Assembly (NCBI GenBank): GCA_028291305.1
Contig: JAQGII010000490.1
Coordinates: forward strand, 1 to 8,310
Direction: 5' to 3'
DNA from: Caulobacteraceae bacterium
Lineage (GTDB): Bacteria; Pseudomonadota; Alphaproteobacteria; Caulobacterales; Caulobacteraceae
Length of the DNA stretch: 8,310 nucleotides
The notes under the pieces are model-generated. The model saw only the letters and a program-made list of their open reading frames with translations. It was not told where the DNA came from and made no database searches. Position numbers and translations under genes: made by a program. Shown here piece after piece: positions 1 through 6,583 of the stretch; within the stretch, counting starts at the first letter, position 1; each line of letters begins with the position of its first letter.

Positions 1-1
1 G

Positions 2-841
2 ACGCGCGCGCTGCTGGCCCAGAACCTCGCGGTCTTCGCGGCCCGCGCGCAGCGCGATCAACAGGCCGTGGACAGCGGCGACGCGACCTTGACCGTCGTG
101 GCTCCCGGCCGGCTGGCCCTGCAGGGCGTCCAGACCAAGCTCGACGACTTGAACGCCCTGCAGCTGTCGCGGCGGCATCAGCTCAACGCCCTGCTCGGCC
201 TGACGCCCGATGCGGTCGTTCCCTTGGCCGCGGTTCCCGACGTCCCGGATGCCGATCCGGCGAGCCTGGCGGATGCGACCGACCTGGGACGGCGCCGGCC
301 GGACCTCGTGGCGCTCCGCCTGGGGTACGCCGCCCAGGACGCCCGGGTCCGTGCAGCCATCCTCGGACAGTTCCCCACGCTCTCCCTGGGGATGGCCGGC
401 GGCAGCGACAACGCCAACGTGCGCAACGCCGGTCCCCAGTTCAGCATCGGGCTGCCCCTCTTCGACCGCAACCAGGGCGCCATCGCCGCCGAACAGGCGA
501 CCCGGGCTCAGTTGCGCGCCGAATACGCCGCCCGGCTGGCGTCGGCGGTCGGCCAGTTGACCGCCCTGCGGCGGGAGATCGACGCCCAGTCCCAGCGACT
601 GGTCCGGCTGCGGCAGGACCAGCCGGCGGCGGACGCCCTGGCCGCCCGCGCCGAAGCCGCGCTGACCACCCACGATATCGACCAGCGGGCCTATGCCGAC
701 CTCGTGTCCCTCCGCCTGGCGAAGGCCGGCGAAATCCTCGCCGTCGAGCAGTCCCTTCTCGAACAGCGCGTGGCGATCGCCACCCTTGTGGGCGCGGGAC
801 TGCCGGTCGTCGCCGATCTGCCCAAGGAGCCCTCGTCATGA
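2..841 (+). CDS. TolC/NodT-type outer-membrane efflux protein, C-terminal part (5' end outside window)
   Basis: This is the outer-membrane channel of a tripartite efflux pump; it would form the trimeric exit duct across the periplasm and outer membrane. The frame is open from base 2 with no start in view, giving 279 residues, about the C-terminal 60% of a usual 420-480 residue family member. Visible family features are an RRPDL motif (bases about 293-307) followed by a long Ala/Gln/Arg-rich helix, a beta segment with QFPTLSLGM, then GLPLFDRNQG (bases about 449-478), which is the typical second outer-membrane strand pair of the OEP repeat. A second long heptad-like helical stretch follows, rich in Ala, Leu, Arg and Gln. 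The TGA overlaps the ATG of the adaptor gene (ATGA, 838-841). The GTG at 68 is an internal valine codon, not a start. The family is clear; the substrate is not. Confidence 0.93.
   Translation, partial: TRALLAQNLAVFAARAQRDQQAVDSGDATLTVVAPGRLALQGVQTKLDDLNALQLSRRHQLNALLGLTPDAVVPLAAVPDVPDADPASLADATDLGRRRPDLVALRLGYAAQDARVRAAILGQFPTLSLGMAGGSDNANVRNAGPQFSIGLPLFDRNQGAIAAEQATRAQLRAEYAARLASAVGQLTALRREIDAQSQRLVRLRQDQPAADALAARAEAALTTHDIDQRAYADLVSLRLAKAGEILAVEQSLLEQRVAIATLVGAGLPVVADLPKEPSS
824..829 (+). promoter_or_regulatory. Ribosome binding site of the adaptor gene
   Basis: AAGGAG lies 8 bases before the ATG at 838, inside the last codons of the outer-membrane factor gene. It fixes the adaptor start and makes independent re-initiation possible in addition to coupling through the ATGA overlap. 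The downstream pump gene has no comparable site. Confidence 0.7.
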
Positions 842-1881
842 CCTCGGTCATTCGCCGTCCAGCTTTCGCCGGCGCCTGCGCGGCCATCGGCGTGGCGGCC
901 TGCAGCCCCCATCCGACGCCGCCGGCCGACCCCAGCGTCCTGGTCACCACCCAGCCGGCCAAGCGCGGGACCCTGCCTGTGACGGTGGACGCCTATGGCG
1001 CGGTCGGCCCGGCGGCCAATGCCCTGCGATCGATCAGCCTGCAGCAGTTGGCGCAGGTCGTGAACGTCGCGGTCACGCCCGGCGTGGCGGTGCGCAAGGG
1101 CCAGCCGCTGCTGCTCTATTCCAGCGCGCCGGAATCCAGGGCCGCCTTCGGCCAGGCTCAGACCGCGGTCGCCCTCGCCAAGGCGGTGCAGGCCCACGCC
1201 GCCGACAACTTCTCCCGCCAGCTGGCGACCCGGGACGATGTCAGCCGCGCCGACGCGGCCCTGCAAAGCGCGCAGGATGCCTTGGCGGCCCTCCAGCGCC
1301 AGGGCGCGAGCGAGCCGGGCGGGGTCCTGGCGGCGCCTTTCGACGGCGTGGTGGTGACCATGTCGGCCGCGGCCGGAGACCGCGTCCAGCCCGGCGCGGT
1401 GCTGATGAGCATCGCCCCCGCCAACGGCCTGGTCGTCACCGCGGGAGTCGAACCCGATGTCGCGCGGCGGGTGCACATCGGCGACGCCGCCCAGGTGCAG
1501 TCCATCACCGGCGGACCGACGCTGCCCAGCCGGGTGCTGCGGGTGGACAGCGCGCTCAACGCCCGGTCCCGATTGGTCGATATCGATGTCGCCGCGCCGG
1601 GCGTGCTGCCCATGCCCGGCAGCGCTTTCCGGGTCACCCTTTCGGTGGGCGACGTGCAGGGGTGGACGGTGCCCCACGCCGCCGTGCTCAACGACGAAAA
1701 GGGCGATTACCTGTTCCAGCTGGCCAAGGCCAAGGCCGTCCGCGTGCCGGTCCAGGTCCGGTCGCCGTCGTCTGTGCTCGACGTGGTGGACGGTCCCCTG
1801 GATGCGAGCCGTCCCGTCATCGTCGACGGTGCGTTCCAGCTCACCGACGGTATGGCCGCCCGGACGCAGCCGAACCCATGA
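838..1881 (+). CDS. RND efflux periplasmic adaptor (HlyD/AcrA-type membrane fusion lipoprotein)
   Basis: This 347-residue protein bridges the RND pump and the outer-membrane channel in the periplasm. The N-terminus is a lipoprotein signal: two arginines, a hydrophobic stretch, and a VAAC lipobox with Cys22 as the predicted lipidated residue. Next comes the first half of the barrel-sandwich (biotinyl-lipoyl-like) domain at about 65-95 with VTPGVAVRKGQPLL, a short alpha-helical hairpin at about 98-152, and the second lipoyl half at about 162-197 with APFDGVVV and GDRVQPGAVL. A beta-barrel (about 198-275) and a membrane-proximal region follow. The hairpin is short, like those of adaptors that pair with longer TolC-type channels. 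There is no His- or Met-rich metal-binding extension of the CusB/CzcB kind, so nothing here points to metals. The gene sits between channel and pump and overlaps both by 4 bases. Confidence 0.93.
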   Translation: MTSVIRRPAFAGACAAIGVAACSPHPTPPADPSVLVTTQPAKRGTLPVTVDAYGAVGPAANALRSISLQQLAQVVNVAVTPGVAVRKGQPLLLYSSAPESRAAFGQAQTAVALAKAVQAHAADNFSRQLATRDDVSRADAALQSAQDALAALQRQGASEPGGVLAAPFDGVVVTMSAAAGDRVQPGAVLMSIAPANGLVVTAGVEPDVARRVHIGDAAQVQSITGGPTLPSRVLRVDSALNARSRLVDIDVAAPGVLPMPGSAFRVTLSVGDVQGWTVPHAAVLNDEKGDYLFQLAKAKAVRVPVQVRSPSSVLDVVDGPLDASRPVIVDGAFQLTDGMAARTQPNP

Positions 1882-4800
1882 ACCTTACGCGTTTTGTGCA
1901 AAGTCAGTCGCGGGCCATCCTGGTCATAGCGTTCGCTCTCGCCGTGGCCGGCGCAGTGGCGGCGCTGTCCATGCCGGTGGGCCTGTTTCCCCAAGCGTCT
2001 TTTCCCAGGGTCGTGGTCGACCTTGACGCCGGCGACCGGCCCGCCGACCAGACGGCGCTGCTGGTCACCCGTCCCGTCGAAGAAGCCATCCGCACCGTGC
2101 CCGGCGTGCAGGACGTCCGCTCCGACACCAGTCGCGGATCGGCCCAGATATCGGTCGACTTCGGCTGGGGCCGCGACATGATCGCCAGCACCCTGCTGGT
2201 CGAGGCCGCGGTCGCCAAGACCATGCCGAGCCTGCCGGCGGGCACGGCCTACGACGTCAAGCGGATGGACCCGACGGTCTATCCGATCCTGGCCTATGCG
2301 CTTGAGTCCGACACCCTGTCGTCGGTCGCGCTGCAGGACCTGGCGCAATACCAGATCAAGCCCATGCTCTCGTCCGTACCCGGCTTGGCCCGGGTCGCCG
2401 TGCAGGGCGGGGACACGGCCGAGATCGAGGTGCTGAGCGATCCGCGCCGGCTGGCCGCCCACAACCTGTCGATGGCCGACGTGACGCAGGCGCTGAGAGC
2501 CGGCAACGTCCTTCAGGCGGTCGGCCGCCTGCAGGACCGCGGCAAGCTCTTCCTGGTGCTGTCGAACACCAGTGCGACGCAGGCGTCCCAGATCGCCGAG
2601 CTGACCGTGCGCGCCGACGCCTCGGGCGTGGTGCGGGTGCGGGATGTCGCCACGGTCCAGAACGGCGTGGCGCCGCAATGGACGCGGGTGTTCGAGGACG
2701 GCAAGCCCGCCGTCCTGTTCAGCGTCTACGAACAGCCCAGCGGCAACGCCGTGCAGATCGCCAAGACCGTCCAGGCCAAGCTGGCCGCGTACAAGCTGCC
2801 GCCCGGCGTGCGCCTGGTCAGCTGGTACGACCAGAGCCAGCTCGTCACCCAGTCGGCGGGCAGCGTGCGCGATGCGGTCCTGATCGGCCTGGTGCTCGCC
2901 GGGATGGTGCTGTTCTGGTTCCTGAAAAGCTGGCGCGTGACCCTGATCGCGGTCCTGGTAGTCCCCGCCACCATTGCCGCAACCCTGCTGGTCCTCAGCG
3001 TCATGGGCCTGAGCTTCAACATCATGACCTTGGGCGGCATCGCAGCCGCCGTGGGCCTGCTGATCGACGACGTCATCGTCATGGTCGAACACATCGCCCG
3101 GCGGGCCGGCGCGACCGACAACCAAGGGCGGGCGGCAGGCGCCGACGCGGTGCTTCCCGCCGCCCGGGAATTCATGTCGCCGCTGACCGGGTCCAGCATG
3201 GCGACCCTAATCGTGTTCGTTCCCCTGAGCTTCCTGAGCGGCGTCACCGGGGCCTTCTCCAAGGCGCTGTCGATCACCATGGCCGCGGCGCTGGTCATCT
3301 CCTACCTGATGACGGCGTTCGTCGTTCCGGTGCTCGCGCGGCGTTTGGTGGACTTCGGACGTTGGCGCGATCCCGGCGCGTCGGGCAAGACCAGCTGGAC
3401 CGCGCGTCAGCACGCGCGGCTGCTGGACGGCATCTTCGCCCGCCCCTGGGTCCTCCTGATCGCGCTGATCCCGATCCTCGCCGTCGGCGGCCTGGCGTCC
3501 ATGCAGGTCCCGACGGGCTTCATGCCGAAGGTCGACGAGGGCGGCTTCATCATCGACTACACCACCCGCCCCGGCTCCTCCCTGGACGAGACGAACCGCG
3601 AGGTCTCCCAGATCGACGCCATCCTCAACCGCACGCCCGAGGTCGCGACCTACTCCCGGCGGCTCGGCAGCGGCCTGGGCGGCAACCTGGGGCAGAGCTA
3701 CCACGGCGACTTCTTCGTCCGCCTCAAGGACAACCACGCCCGCTCCACCCCGGAGGTCATGGCGGCGGTGCTGGAGCAGGCGACGGCGCAGGTGCCCGGC
3801 GTCCAGGTCGAGTTGGCCCAGCTGATGGAGGACCTGATCGGCGACCTGACCGCGGTGCCCCAGCCCATCGAGATCAAGCTGTACGGCGCGGACAACGCCG
3901 CCCTGATCCCCGACGCCAGGCGCGTGGCGGACGCGATCCGCCAGGTGCAGGGCGTGGTCGAGGTGAAGGATGGGGTCAAGCTGGCCGGGGACGCCCTCGA
4001 CGTCAGGATCGATCCCGTCCGGGCCGGCCTGGAAGGCATGACGCCGGACCAGGTGGCGCAGGGAATGGACGGCTCGCTGACCGGCGTCATCGCCACCCGC
4101 GTCGCCCAACCGTCCAAGGTGGTGGATGTGCGTGTCCGGCTGCCCAACGCCCTGACCATGCAGGAGCCGGATCTGGCGGCCCTGCCCATCCGGGCGCCGG
4201 ACGGCCACCTGTTCCCCCTGGCCAGGGTGGCCGCGATCGCGCCCGTGACCGGCCAGCCGCAGATCTCCCGCGAGAACCTGGAGCCGATGATCGCCATCAC
4301 CGGCCGCATCGAGGGCCGCGGTCTGGGAGCCGCCATCGGCGACGTCAAGACCGCCCTGGCCAAGCCCGGCGTGCTCGACTCCGGCGTGCGCTACGAACTG
4401 GGCGGGCTCTACCAGCAGCAGCAGATCGCCTTCGCCGGCCTGGCCCAGGTGTTCGTCGCCGCCCTGATCGCGGAATTCATCCTCCTGCTGGTGCTCTACA
4501 AGCGGTTCTGGCTGCCCGCCATCATCATCGGCTGCTCACTGCTGTCGACCATGGGCGTCTTCACGGCCCTGTGGCTGGCGCGGGTGGACCTCAACATCAC
4601 CGCGCTGATGGGCATGACCATGATCATCGGCATCGGCGCGGAAATGGCGATCTTCCTGGTCTCCGAATACGCGGAGCTGTCCCACACCATGCCGCCCCTG
4701 GAAGCCTTGCGGCAGGCCAGCCGCGACCGCCTCAGGCCCATCACCATGACCACCCTCGCGGCGATGCTGACGCTGGCGCCTCTGGCCTTGGCCATCGGCC

Positions 4801-4946
4801 AGGGCTCGGCGATCCAGCAGCCCCTGGCCATCGCCATCATCGGCGGCCTGTGCCTGCAATACCCGCTGGTCCTGTTGGCCATGCCGGTCCTGATCAGCCT
4901 GACCCTCGGCAAGGACGAACGCAATCGCCAGCCTCAGCATGTGTGA
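1878..4946 (+). CDS. RND-superfamily efflux pump, inner-membrane permease subunit
   Basis: This is a proton-driven RND antiporter of 1022 residues, the normal full length. TM1 is at about 14-34, and a first large periplasmic loop carries GDRPADQTALLVTRPVEEAI, typical of the ACR_tran family. TM2-TM6 lie at about 333-485, TM7 at about 524-545, a second periplasmic loop runs to about 855, and TM8-TM12 fill the C-terminus. TM4 carries the adjacent pair Asp397-Asp398 (LLIDDVIVMVEH) used for proton relay in drug-type pumps. TM10 carries Glu922 (GIGAEMAIF) where AcrB has Lys940; a TM10 glutamate is known from CusA/CzcA-type pumps. The ATG at 1878 overlaps the adaptor stop (ATGA) and has no clear Shine-Dalgarno, so translation is probably coupled. 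The frame is open far upstream, to 693, but homology begins only at MNLTRFV, so 1878 is the sensible start. Possible substrates range from drugs and organic acids to metals; the sequence does not decide. Confidence 0.95.
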   Translation: MNLTRFVQSQSRAILVIAFALAVAGAVAALSMPVGLFPQASFPRVVVDLDAGDRPADQTALLVTRPVEEAIRTVPGVQDVRSDTSRGSAQISVDFGWGRDMIASTLLVEAAVAKTMPSLPAGTAYDVKRMDPTVYPILAYALESDTLSSVALQDLAQYQIKPMLSSVPGLARVAVQGGDTAEIEVLSDPRRLAAHNLSMADVTQALRAGNVLQAVGRLQDRGKLFLVLSNTSATQASQIAELTVRADASGVVRVRDVATVQNGVAPQWTRVFEDGKPAVLFSVYEQPSGNAVQIAKTVQAKLAAYKLPPGVRLVSWYDQSQLVTQSAGSVRDAVLIGLVLAGMVLFWFLKSWRVTLIAVLVVPATIAATLLVLSVMGLSFNIMTLGGIAAAVGLLIDDVIVMVEHIARRAGATDNQGRAAGADAVLPAAREFMSPLTGSSMATLIVFVPLSFLSGVTGAFSKALSITMAAALVISYLMTAFVVPVLARRLVDFGRWRDPGASGKTSWTARQHARLLDGIFARPWVLLIALIPILAVGGLASMQVPTGFMPKVDEGGFIIDYTTRPGSSLDETNREVSQIDAILNRTPEVATYSRRLGSGLGGNLGQSYHGDFFVRLKDNHARSTPEVMAAVLEQATAQVPGVQVELAQLMEDLIGDLTAVPQPIEIKLYGADNAALIPDARRVADAIRQVQGVVEVKDGVKLAGDALDVRIDPVRAGLEGMTPDQVAQGMDGSLTGVIATRVAQPSKVVDVRVRLPNALTMQEPDLAALPIRAPDGHLFPLARVAAIAPVTGQPQISRENLEPMIAITGRIEGRGLGAAIGDVKTALAKPGVLDSGVRYELGGLYQQQQIAFAGLAQVFVAALIAEFILLLVLYKRFWLPAIIIGCSLLSTMGVFTALWLARVDLNITALMGMTMIIGIGAEMAIFLVSEYAELSHTMPPLEALRQASRDRLRPITMTTLAAMLTLAPLALAIGQGSAIQQPLAIAIIGGLCLQYPLVLLAMPVLISLTLGKDERNRQPQHV

Positions 4947-4991
4947 CGGGCGAGTAGGTCCTCCGTCCGGGTCGAGCCGTCGCCCCTGCGC
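4947..4991. other. 45-bp convergent junction between the RND and FetAB operons
   Basis: The RND stop and the fetB stop (opposite strand) face each other here. GGGCGA (4948-4953) and TCGCCC (4980-4985) could pair as a 6-bp stem with a long 26-base loop. There is no T-tract on either strand, so a classical intrinsic terminator is not supported. Termination may be Rho-dependent or lie inside the coding ends. Confidence 0.3.
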
Positions 4992-5792
4992 CTATTTCGC
5001 GGGCCGGAGCCGATCGAGCCTTAGTCTCTGGCGATCGTCCGTCAGCCGCCACGCCGTCAGGTAGGCGATCGCCACCGCCGCCAACCCGCTGCCTCCGGAA
5101 AGCAGGAACATGAGCAGGATCTGATATTTGACGGCCTCCAGGGGGTCCATGCCGGCCAGGATCTGCCCCGTCATGATGCCCGGCAGGGTGACGACGCCGG
5201 CGGCGGACATCTGGTTGATGATCGGCAGCAGGCCCCGTCTGATCGCCGTCCGCAGGAGACCGGAAACCGCCTGCCAATAGGACGCTCCGCAGCAGAGCCG
5301 CGCCTCGATGGACGAACGCTCCCGCACGGCCCCGCTCAGCAGGCTGTCGAGGGTCAGGCTCGCCGCGTTGAGCACATTGCCCAGGATGATCCCGGCGATC
5401 GGTATGGCGTAGCGGGGATCGAACCAGGGGTGCGGTCGGATGGCCGTGGTCAGGGCCAGAATGGCGGTCACGAACGTGGCCAAGGCCACGCTGCCCGCGC
5501 CGAGGGCCAGGTTGGAAAGATCCCTGAAGCGCTGCTCCGGCCTGGCCGCGACCTCGCGCCCGGCGATCAAGACCATGACGATCACCACCGCCAGCGTCGC
5601 CGCGGGGCTGTCGAGCTTGAACACGATACGCAGCAGGTAGCCGACCGCGATCAGCTGCACGACCATGCGGCCGGCCGCCGCGATGATCTGCCGATGGAGC
5701 CTCAGGGCCAGCCACAGCGACAGCCCCGCATCGAGGATGATGAGCGATGCGGCGATCACGAGATCCTGCGGGCTCAGGGAGACAGCGTTCAT
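4992..5792 (-). CDS. fetB: FetB/YbbM-type (UPF0014) ABC exporter permease
   Basis: This is a 266-residue polytopic inner-membrane protein, the usual family length, with about seven hydrophobic segments. Family landmarks are the early RMVVQL segment (Arg42, Val45-Gln46-Leu47), the RYAIPIAGIILGN block (about 127-139), a coupling-helix-like stretch with ARLCCGAS (Cys167-Cys168), and GIMTGQILAGMDPLEAVKYQ (about 204-223). The C-terminal tail is charged. In E. coli, FetAB (YbbLM) is reported as an iron exporter that improves resistance to oxidative stress; plant relatives (STAR2/ALS3) act in aluminium tolerance. Iron export here is inferred from family. The ATG overlaps the stop of the ATPase gene (ATGA, 5789-5792), so the two subunits are co-translated. 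The adjacent cysteines at 167-168 are worth noting in a gene with otherwise conventional motifs. Confidence 0.92.
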   Translation of the reverse strand: MNAVSLSPQDLVIAASLIILDAGLSLWLALRLHRQIIAAAGRMVVQLIAVGYLLRIVFKLDSPAATLAVVIVMVLIAGREVAARPEQRFRDLSNLALGAGSVALATFVTAILALTTAIRPHPWFDPRYAIPIAGIILGNVLNAASLTLDSLLSGAVRERSSIEARLCCGASYWQAVSGLLRTAIRRGLLPIINQMSAAGVVTLPGIMTGQILAGMDPLEAVKYQILLMFLLSGGSGLAAVAIAYLTAWRLTDDRQRLRLDRLRPAK

Positions 5793-6400
5793 GCCGCCGA
5801 CAGCCTCCGCTGGCTCATGCGGTAGCGCTGGTCGCCCATGCGCTGTCCGAAGGACTCGTCATGCGTGACCATGATGATCGCGCCGCCCTCGCTAAGCCTG
5901 GCGCGCAGCACGCCTTCCACCAGGGCCACGCTGGCCTGGTCCAGCGCTCCGGTGGGCTCGTCCAGGAGCAGGACCGGGGCGTCCAGGACCAGGGCCCGCA
6001 CCAGGGCGAAGCGCTGCTTCTCGCCGGTGGACAGGCGCGACACCTCCACCTCGAACAGCTCAGGTCCGAGGCCCATCTGCCGGGCAAGGCCCCTGGCGAC
6101 GTCGTGGCGATCGGCGGCGAAGTGGGTCATCACCCGCTCCTCCCACCAGCCGGCTTCGGCGGCAACGTAGGTCACGCGCCTGCGCCAATCGGCGGGGGCG
6201 AACTGACCGCGCTCGCGGTCGTTCAGCCGCACCTCGCCTTGGTTCGGATCGAGATCGGCCAGCATGCGCAGGAACAGGCTCTTGCCGGCGCCGGACGGTC
6301 CGGTGATCACGGCGCAGCGGCCGGTCTGGAGCTCCAGATCGAACGGCCCGGCAAGCTCGCTGCGGAGCCCGCGGACCGACAAGCGCGCTAGGCCGGTCAT
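5789..6400 (-). CDS. fetA: FetA/YbbL-type ABC exporter ATP-binding subunit
   Basis: This 203-residue cytoplasmic ATPase powers the FetB permease. The Walker A motif GPSGAGKS is at 34-41, the ABC signature is LSTGEKQ (123-129; LSGGE/Q is commoner), Walker B is LLLDEP (144-149), the D-loop is GALD (151-154) and the switch histidine is His180. The region expected to hold the Q-loop reads YVAAEAGWWEE (78-88): the conserved glutamine is absent, with Ala81-Glu82 in its place. The ATG at 6400 is preceded directly by an in-frame TGA, so no upstream extension is possible. No good Shine-Dalgarno precedes it, which may mean coupling to the short frame at 6401-6481. The length is slightly shorter than E. 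coli FetA. Identity as the ATPase of this exporter is secure from the overlap with fetB. Confidence 0.92.
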   Translation of the reverse strand: MTGLARLSVRGLRSELAGPFDLELQTGRCAVITGPSGAGKSLFLRMLADLDPNQGEVRLNDRERGQFAPADWRRRVTYVAAEAGWWEERVMTHFAADRHDVARGLARQMGLGPELFEVEVSRLSTGEKQRFALVRALVLDAPVLLLDEPTGALDQASVALVEGVLRARLSEGGAIIMVTHDESFGQRMGDQRYRMSQRRLSAA

Positions 6401-6481
6401 TCAGAGCCCGAAAGAGCGCGACAGCCCCGAGAGCGGAACGGCTGCGCGCCCGCTGCGCCAATCGATCGCGTCATGAGTCAT
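6401..6481 (-). other. Possible 26-codon upstream open frame directly before fetA
   Basis: On the - strand an ATG at 6481 opens a frame of 26 codons beginning MTHDAIDW, closing with TGA at 6403-6401, which touches the fetA ATG (TGAATG). It is in frame with fetA. GGAAGG (6494-6489) lies 7 bases before its ATG, a better ribosome site than anything in front of fetA itself. I see no known peptide family in it. It may be a translated leader that feeds ribosomes to fetA, or chance. Confidence 0.25.
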
Positions 6482-6583
6482 GAGGCTGCCTTCCACGCTC
6501 CTAAGCAGTGGTCACCCTAAACCGGGCCTGGCGTTTTTCGCAGTCTCGAATGCGCCATGCGTGGAGCTTGGCGGGAACAGATG
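6401..6583. other. 183-bp gap between fetA start and cupin stop
   Basis: Both flanking genes are on the - strand, so this region should hold the end of the cupin transcript and any promoter for fetAB. It contains the short frame at 6401-6481 and a tandem TCATGA-G-TCATGA (6471-6483). A 5-bp inverted repeat CGCCA/TGGCG lies near the cupin stop (about 6553-6573) without a T-tract. I could not pick a convincing -35/-10 pair for fetAB and I see no recognisable Fur box. Confidence 0.4.

Noticed and set aside
68..70. GTG as start of the outer-membrane factor
   Set aside because: The frame is open and protein-like back to base 2, and the TolC family needs about 150 or more residues before this point.
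1719..1740. Repeated AAGGCC units in the adaptor gene
   Set aside because: It simply encodes Ala-Lys repeats over a few codons; no larger repeat structure.
693..1877. Open frame running without a stop upstream of and in frame with the RND pump, across the adaptor gene
   Set aside because: Its translation is Arg/Pro/Gly-rich with no family features, while the overlapping adaptor frame has signal, lipoyl and barrel domains. It is a high-GC shadow, not an N-terminal fusion.
1707..3125. 472-codon antisense frame over the adaptor and pump genes
   Set aside because: His/Asp/Gly/Gln-rich, no domain recognisable, and fully antisense to well-supported genes.
2678..4957. 759-codon open frame on the + strand inside the RND gene
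   Set aside because: It lies in another frame of the pump gene and its translation is low-complexity Arg/Gly/Pro/His. Stops are rare because of high GC at third positions.
4948..4985. GGGCGA/TCGCCC as an intrinsic bidirectional terminator
   Set aside because: The stem is only 6 bp with a 26-base loop and there is no T-tract on either strand.
5476..5489. GTGGCC-AA-GGCCAC inverted repeat in fetB
   Set aside because: Short, GC-rich, within codons for common residues; such repeats are expected often at this base composition.
5747..6391. 214-codon + strand frame over fetA
   Set aside because: Antisense to an ATPase with all main motifs; its own translation is His/Gln/Gly-rich without recognisable domains.
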